In this document: positions 49,926 through 54,127 of the stretch, piece after piece | Position numbering within the stretch: position 1 is the first letter of the stretch | Layout of the letters: each line of letters opens with the position of its first letter | NCBI GenBank assembly: GCA_032718475.1 | Contig: JAUCBJ010008314.1 | Location: forward strand, 1-54,127 | DNA from: Nemertoderma westbladi | Taxonomy: Eukaryota; Xenacoelomorpha; Nemertodermatida; Nemertodermatidae | Direction of reading: 5' to 3' | DNA length: 54,127 bases | Program-made: the position numbers and the translations under genes | The notes under the pieces: generated by a model | What the model saw: only the letters and a program-made list of their open reading frames with translations | Database searches by the model: none | What the model was told of the DNA's origin: nothing

Positions 49926-51240
49926 GTCGCAACAGAAATGAGCATCGCATGCCATACATCATACATCCTGGTGTACGAACCATCAAAGTGATCTGGATCA
50001 TCAAGAGATCTCAGTAAGGATCAAACATGGACCGCCATGTAAAGCAGCACAGTGTATTGTCAGTATATATTGCTTCTTCTAGATGGTTGTATTTCTACCC
50101 CACCTATATCATGTTAGTCAAGAAGAATTCGTAGTACAAAGCCCATCCAGATGGAAGGTGTAGGTCGTGCATGGCATTCGACGAAGGCCTCACATTTCCA
50201 GGATGAAGGTCCGAAAAAAGCGCCCTTTTTGGTCGCTTTCCATCCTTTGTCTCTCATCCTCTCATTCGGACCTCTACCCAATACTGAGGCACTTTCCGCA
50301 GTCAAATTTCCTCCTGCAAATAACAGCCGTTTACAAGCAAAAATTAAACTGTAACTGTAAGCTGTAACACATGTGTTATTAACATTTGTTTATTGTTTCG
50401 GTTAGAATAACGTTCCACTGTAATCTAATCCTTTTTAGTAATTATTATAATTAAGATGTTTAATTCTCTGAGATTGGATTTACGTTCACCCACATCCCTG
50501 TCTACTTAAAATTTGTGAGAGCAAATTGTATATATGGGAGTTAGTGTGGCGCCCTCGCAGCAGCTGAAAGATATTACTTTATTATTACTCATGGTTTCTA
50601 AACACCGTGGTGATCTCAGATTTCAACAATGACATTTTTCATAATTGGAACCCGACCTCACAAGGTCAGAGGCAGTTGAGTGCACAATGCAATGATTTCT
50701 CTGGTGAGCTGAAAACAATTACTTGTTCACAGACAGACATTATTGATTAATCTGATTAAAATTCTGAAGGGGTTTGCAGTGCATTGATTACTGTGCATGG
50801 GAACAATCCATTGGTAATGGAAGAAACAGATAATTCATATTGATTTGTCTATTTGTTGTCCGATAATGGCCATAATTCGCAATGGATGGTGGTGGCTGGT
50901 ATCACCTCTCCGATGAATTACTGTGACTGTCAAGAATGCTAATATGTTACTATTATGTAAAAAACAAAGGAATGTAACATAAATTGGTACAAATGCCGAG
51001 ATTTATTGATTAAGTCTTATTAAATTTATAGAATTTCTTTTCGGATACGCATTTCGGATACAATGTGGAATTGTGAAGATTCTCCCACACCGGGCGTAGG
51101 CGTTACAATATTATATATAGAAAGTGGAGCTTACTTAGAGCTTTTTACAACTTATAGGAAATATAATATTCTCTGAAATTTGGTACGTTTGTAGTTTTCG
51201 TTATTCTAATAATTGAATGGGAGAATCTTTTAGACTCGTT
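49926..51240. other. Intergenic stretch without gene
   Basis: No supported coding region. The block at 50388-50420 resembles 24197-24232 (GTTTCGGTTAGAATAACG). Confidence 0.5.
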
Positions 51241-51244
51241 AAGC

Positions 51245-51473
51245 CAAGGAATGCCTGTTCACCACCATTGGTGATCTTCCACAGTAAACCCTTCCATTCT
51301 GTTTCCCAAGTTGCCTTGGTTCCCATTTATCGACCACTGAAGGATGAAAGCCGGGGTTAGGCTAGGCTGCAGCATTTAAAGCACTGTGCCCAAATAGTGC
51401 TGCCCCATCTAGGGATCGAACCCGGGCTACCTAATTGGAAGCCCAGAAATTTCACCACTAGACCAAGCTGCCG
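51245..51473 (-). mobile_element. tRNA-derived SINE
   Basis: The minus strand begins with a tRNA-like head, GGCAGCTTGGTCTAGTGG (A box) and CCCGGGTTCGATCCC (B box), with an anticodon-loop-like CTTCCAA. A non-tRNA body follows (AGCACTATTTGGGCACAGTG, then TGGTCGATAAATGGGAACC). AGAATCTT words lie on both sides (about 51225 and 51485) as a possible target duplication. RNA polymerase III would transcribe such an element. Confidence 0.7.
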
Positions 51474-52446
51474 CTAAGAATCTAAGAATCTTCTAAGAAT
51501 TTAGTATGATTTACGGATTGCGAGTACAGTAGTTGTGAGTACAGTCACTAAATATGTATTAAACTGACGGCAGGTGGATATATATGTAATATTTCCATTA
51601 CTACAGTACCATTATAAAGATATTAGTTCAGGAGAAAATATTATCGTTACTTTTATTTTGTCTATCTATCTAAGAAATATTAATATCTAATGGTCATTAT
51701 ATTGAGCAATATTGTATATTAGTGAGTGTGAAGTGGGATGGTTGGGCGGTTTTTCTGTTCATCTCCTATTGTTTTCCCTTTTTGCACCTTTCCCTCAGGT
51801 ACCCTTACCAGAATTACTCTCTTCCCATTATCTTACTTACACGCCACACCCCCATACCCCCTTGCGTACGCATTCCTTGTTGGCAGTTGTGTTCGAATGT
51901 GTACTAATTAAATTAACTGAGCACTTAATTTCAGTGGTATTATTTACTTAAACTGTAATTGGTATTTATAACATACTTAATAAAAAATGAAAAAATTCTT
52001 AATTAAAACAATTTCTGATCAGATAGCTATTTTGTCATAACACTCCATGTGCAACATGTGTTGAGATGCCTTGATATACTATTGAATTCTTTGAAATAAA
52101 TTAATGAAGTGTAATGTATGTACATTGTTATTATACACTGATTCTAAGTTAACACACAAGCTGTCACCATCAGTGTTCCCATTAATAATCCCATTAACTC
52201 AGTGTTGCTGTTGAATATGTGATAATGGATAAAGTAATATAATAACACTTGAATAATGAAGAAGAGTTTGTGCAACATTGCAGTTGTTAGGAAATCCGTG
52301 TTATATTAATGGATGACATTCATATGAGAATAAATGAAATGATATTTATTTTATTAAATGGCTTGAATATAATAAGAATATAATAAGCTCTAATACACCA
52401 AATGGCTGATTGACTCAAGATCACCACCACCACATTCAATTAGGCA
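51474..52446. other. Intergenic stretch without gene
   Basis: AT-rich sequence; a small ORF at 51712 has no recognisable domain. Confidence 0.5.
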
Positions 52447-53792
52447 GGGTTGGTGCGCGAAAAAATTGTTGGGCTATAAACAATCGAATAATGGGTAACA
52501 AGTTGCCCTGAATCGAGTGGCGGGGTGTGTTTTTTGTAAAAACACGTGGAAAGGTTCGAAATGGCGGGTTTAAGTAAGCCCGGGAAGCCAATTTTGAAAA
52601 TCAGCTGTGATTGGCTGCTACATATTTGAAGTCATTACGCAGTGTGATCTGATAATTTCTTATATTGTTTCTATGGAGGGTGATTTTAGATCCATTAATA
52701 TACACATTTAATCTCAATAATTTCACACGTGGCTTATATCAATTGAAAGCGGAGAGTCTTGCGCGTCTTTTAACACCACAATTAATTAAATTCATGATCA
52801 TGAACATTGATAAAATACTGTTTGCAATTTTGTAAACTTGGTACAGTAGATTGCCTGAACCCCTATGCTATGCAACTCAACCACTCAGCCCTATCCATAG
52901 TATTGTAGTAGGCCAATATTGGAGTAGCAGTATTGGAGTAGGCCTATTGATGTATTGTTGCTTAAGTTCATTAAGTTGAGTAAATCCACTGCTGTTCCAC
53001 TCTTACAATGTACTGCCGGTAGGCTTAAAGCAAAAATTATAAAATTAATGCTTGGTACCTCATCGTTTTAATATTTCTAAATTCATGACTGACATATTCC
53101 GGTCCAGTCGACAAGTAATGTACGATGCTGCCATAAAATTGATCTCTGGTAAATTACGACTGTCGGCTTTTGTATATCCCGTAAGCGGTAAGGCCGTAGT
53201 TCTGAGTTTGTGTAAGAGTGGTACAGCAGTAGATTTACTCAACTTAATGCTGTAATGAACTTAAGCAACAATACAGCAATACAGCAATAGGCCTACTCCA
53301 ATACTGCAATGCAATATATGGACAGGGCTGAGTGGTTGAGTTGCATAGCATAGGGGTTCAGGCAATCTACCAAGTTTCCAAAATTGAAAACAGTATTTTA
53401 TCAATGTTCATGATCATGAATTTAATTAATTGTAGTATTAAAAGACGCGCAAGACTCTCCGCTTTCAATTGATATAAGCCATGTGTGAAATGATTGAGAT
53501 TAAATGTGTATTTAAATCGATCTGAAATCCACCTTCATAGAAACCAATATAAGAAATTATCAGAGCACTGCGTAATGACTTCAAATATGTAGCAGCCAAT
53601 CACAGCCGATTTTCAAAATTGGCTTCCCGGGCTTACTTAAGTAAGCCCGGGAAGCCAATTTTGAAAATGTCGACCCTTTCCAGCCAGGTGTTTTTACAAA
53701 AAACACACCCCGCCACTCGATTCAGGGCACCTTGTTACCCCTTTTTGAATTATTTCTAGCCCAACAGTTTTTTCGCGCACCAACCCTATTCA
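52447..53792. mobile_element. Foldback element with arms of about 560-580 bp
   Basis: The ends AGGGTTGGTGCGCGAAAAAA and its complement (53763-53792) start two long imperfect inverted arms (52447-53008 and 53213-53792) around a centre of about 200 bp with no transposase. No clear target duplication is visible. Arm identity is high but with several indels. The right arm contains an extra perfect 58-bp palindrome (53610-53667). Confidence 0.85.
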
Positions 53793-54127
53793 GAAGATTC
53801 ATGGCCTTTACTCTTTTAAACTCTTTATTTTTTAATTTCATTAACTATTGAAACTTCACTAGTAGGTCAAGCATGTTTTTGATTTTGGCCAATTGTTTCA
53901 TGTTTCTGTTCTGTCTTTCTGTGTTTCATTCATTTTATAGATATCATAACATTAGAATGTTGTAATTTATCTATCTGATCTATGATCGGGTACTAAACCC
54001 CGTGAACTGTTTTTGCACTGACAATAGGAGTTAACCTGACGGATGTAGATATGTATTACCATATCCCCTAAATTTCGTTAGTTAGAATAAAAAAAATAAA
54101 ATAAGTGATGATTACATTTCTTTAATT
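53793..54127. other. Right edge, no gene seen
   Basis: AT-rich sequence without a recognisable exon or repeat. Confidence 0.5.

Noticed and set aside
50114-50367. Small ORFs around 50.1-50.4 kb as a gene
   Set aside because: No domain, no splice signals, both strands open by chance.
51403-51473. Functional tRNA gene on the minus strand
   Set aside because: The A and B boxes are good, but the anticodon arm and acceptor stem do not pair properly, and a SINE body follows.

Overview
This window is animal nuclear DNA. It holds split genes with GT-AG introns, LTR and non-LTR retrotransposons, tRNA-derived SINEs, MITEs and a large satellite, and no bacterial operon structure. The base composition is AT-rich. 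Short palindromic words such as TACCGGTA and TAGGCCTAC and C/G homopolymer runs of 13-23 bases are unusually common. This, the galanin/allatostatin-type receptor and the transposon families suggest a marine invertebrate, perhaps a non-vertebrate deuterostome. The species cannot be fixed from the sequence.

Host genes. Two genes are recognisable, both on the minus strand. (1) At the left edge are two internal exons of dynactin subunit 6 (DCTN6; 1180-1350 and 462-619) that join in phase. The gene runs off the left end, and its first exon is only tentatively placed near 1.6 kb. (2) A complete three-exon rhodopsin-family neuropeptide receptor of the galanin/allatostatin-A type lies at 45811-45456, 41421-41289 and 18517-17963. 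It gives a 347-residue protein, and one intron splits the DRY motif. Its second intron is about 22.8 kb and has been filled by mobile and repetitive DNA.

Mobile DNA, left to right. A BEL/Pao-like LTR element (E1, 3070-13366, minus strand) has an intact gag-protease reading frame and an eroded N-terminal part. It carries a 5'-truncated RTE-like non-LTR copy (4651-7163, 13-bp target duplication), which itself contains about 58 units of CAGA. The right LTR of E1 is cut at a poly(T) tract next to a fragment of an integrase-like gene. In the receptor's large intron sit a nearly full-length RTE-like element (19103-22877, 10-bp target duplication) inserted in a palindrome-bearing tandem repeat, a decayed second type of non-LTR reverse transcriptase, and, inside that, a second LTR element (E2, 25987-34097) with apparently identical 538-bp LTRs and a GTGTT target duplication. 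Next comes a 4.6-kb satellite of 15-bp units arranged as two arms in opposite orientation around a 0.4-kb spacer, with a solo LTR (36367-37023, CGAGT duplication) in the left arm. Intron 1 of the receptor holds more repeats, a decayed RT, a 502-bp hAT-type MITE and a 361-bp MITE. The right 8 kb is intergenic: two SINE-like elements, RT fragments and a 1.35-kb foldback element.

Main point for a second look: both LTR elements lack reverse transcriptase and integrase altogether. Each instead encodes a very long polyprotein: a coiled-coil and repeat-rich N-terminus, a gag domain, a zinc motif, an aspartic protease, a cysteine repeat and a hydrophobic segment. They share structured 3' and LTR hairpins with paired base changes. 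This looks like a family of large non-autonomous gag-protease retrotransposons that relies on another element's polymerase.
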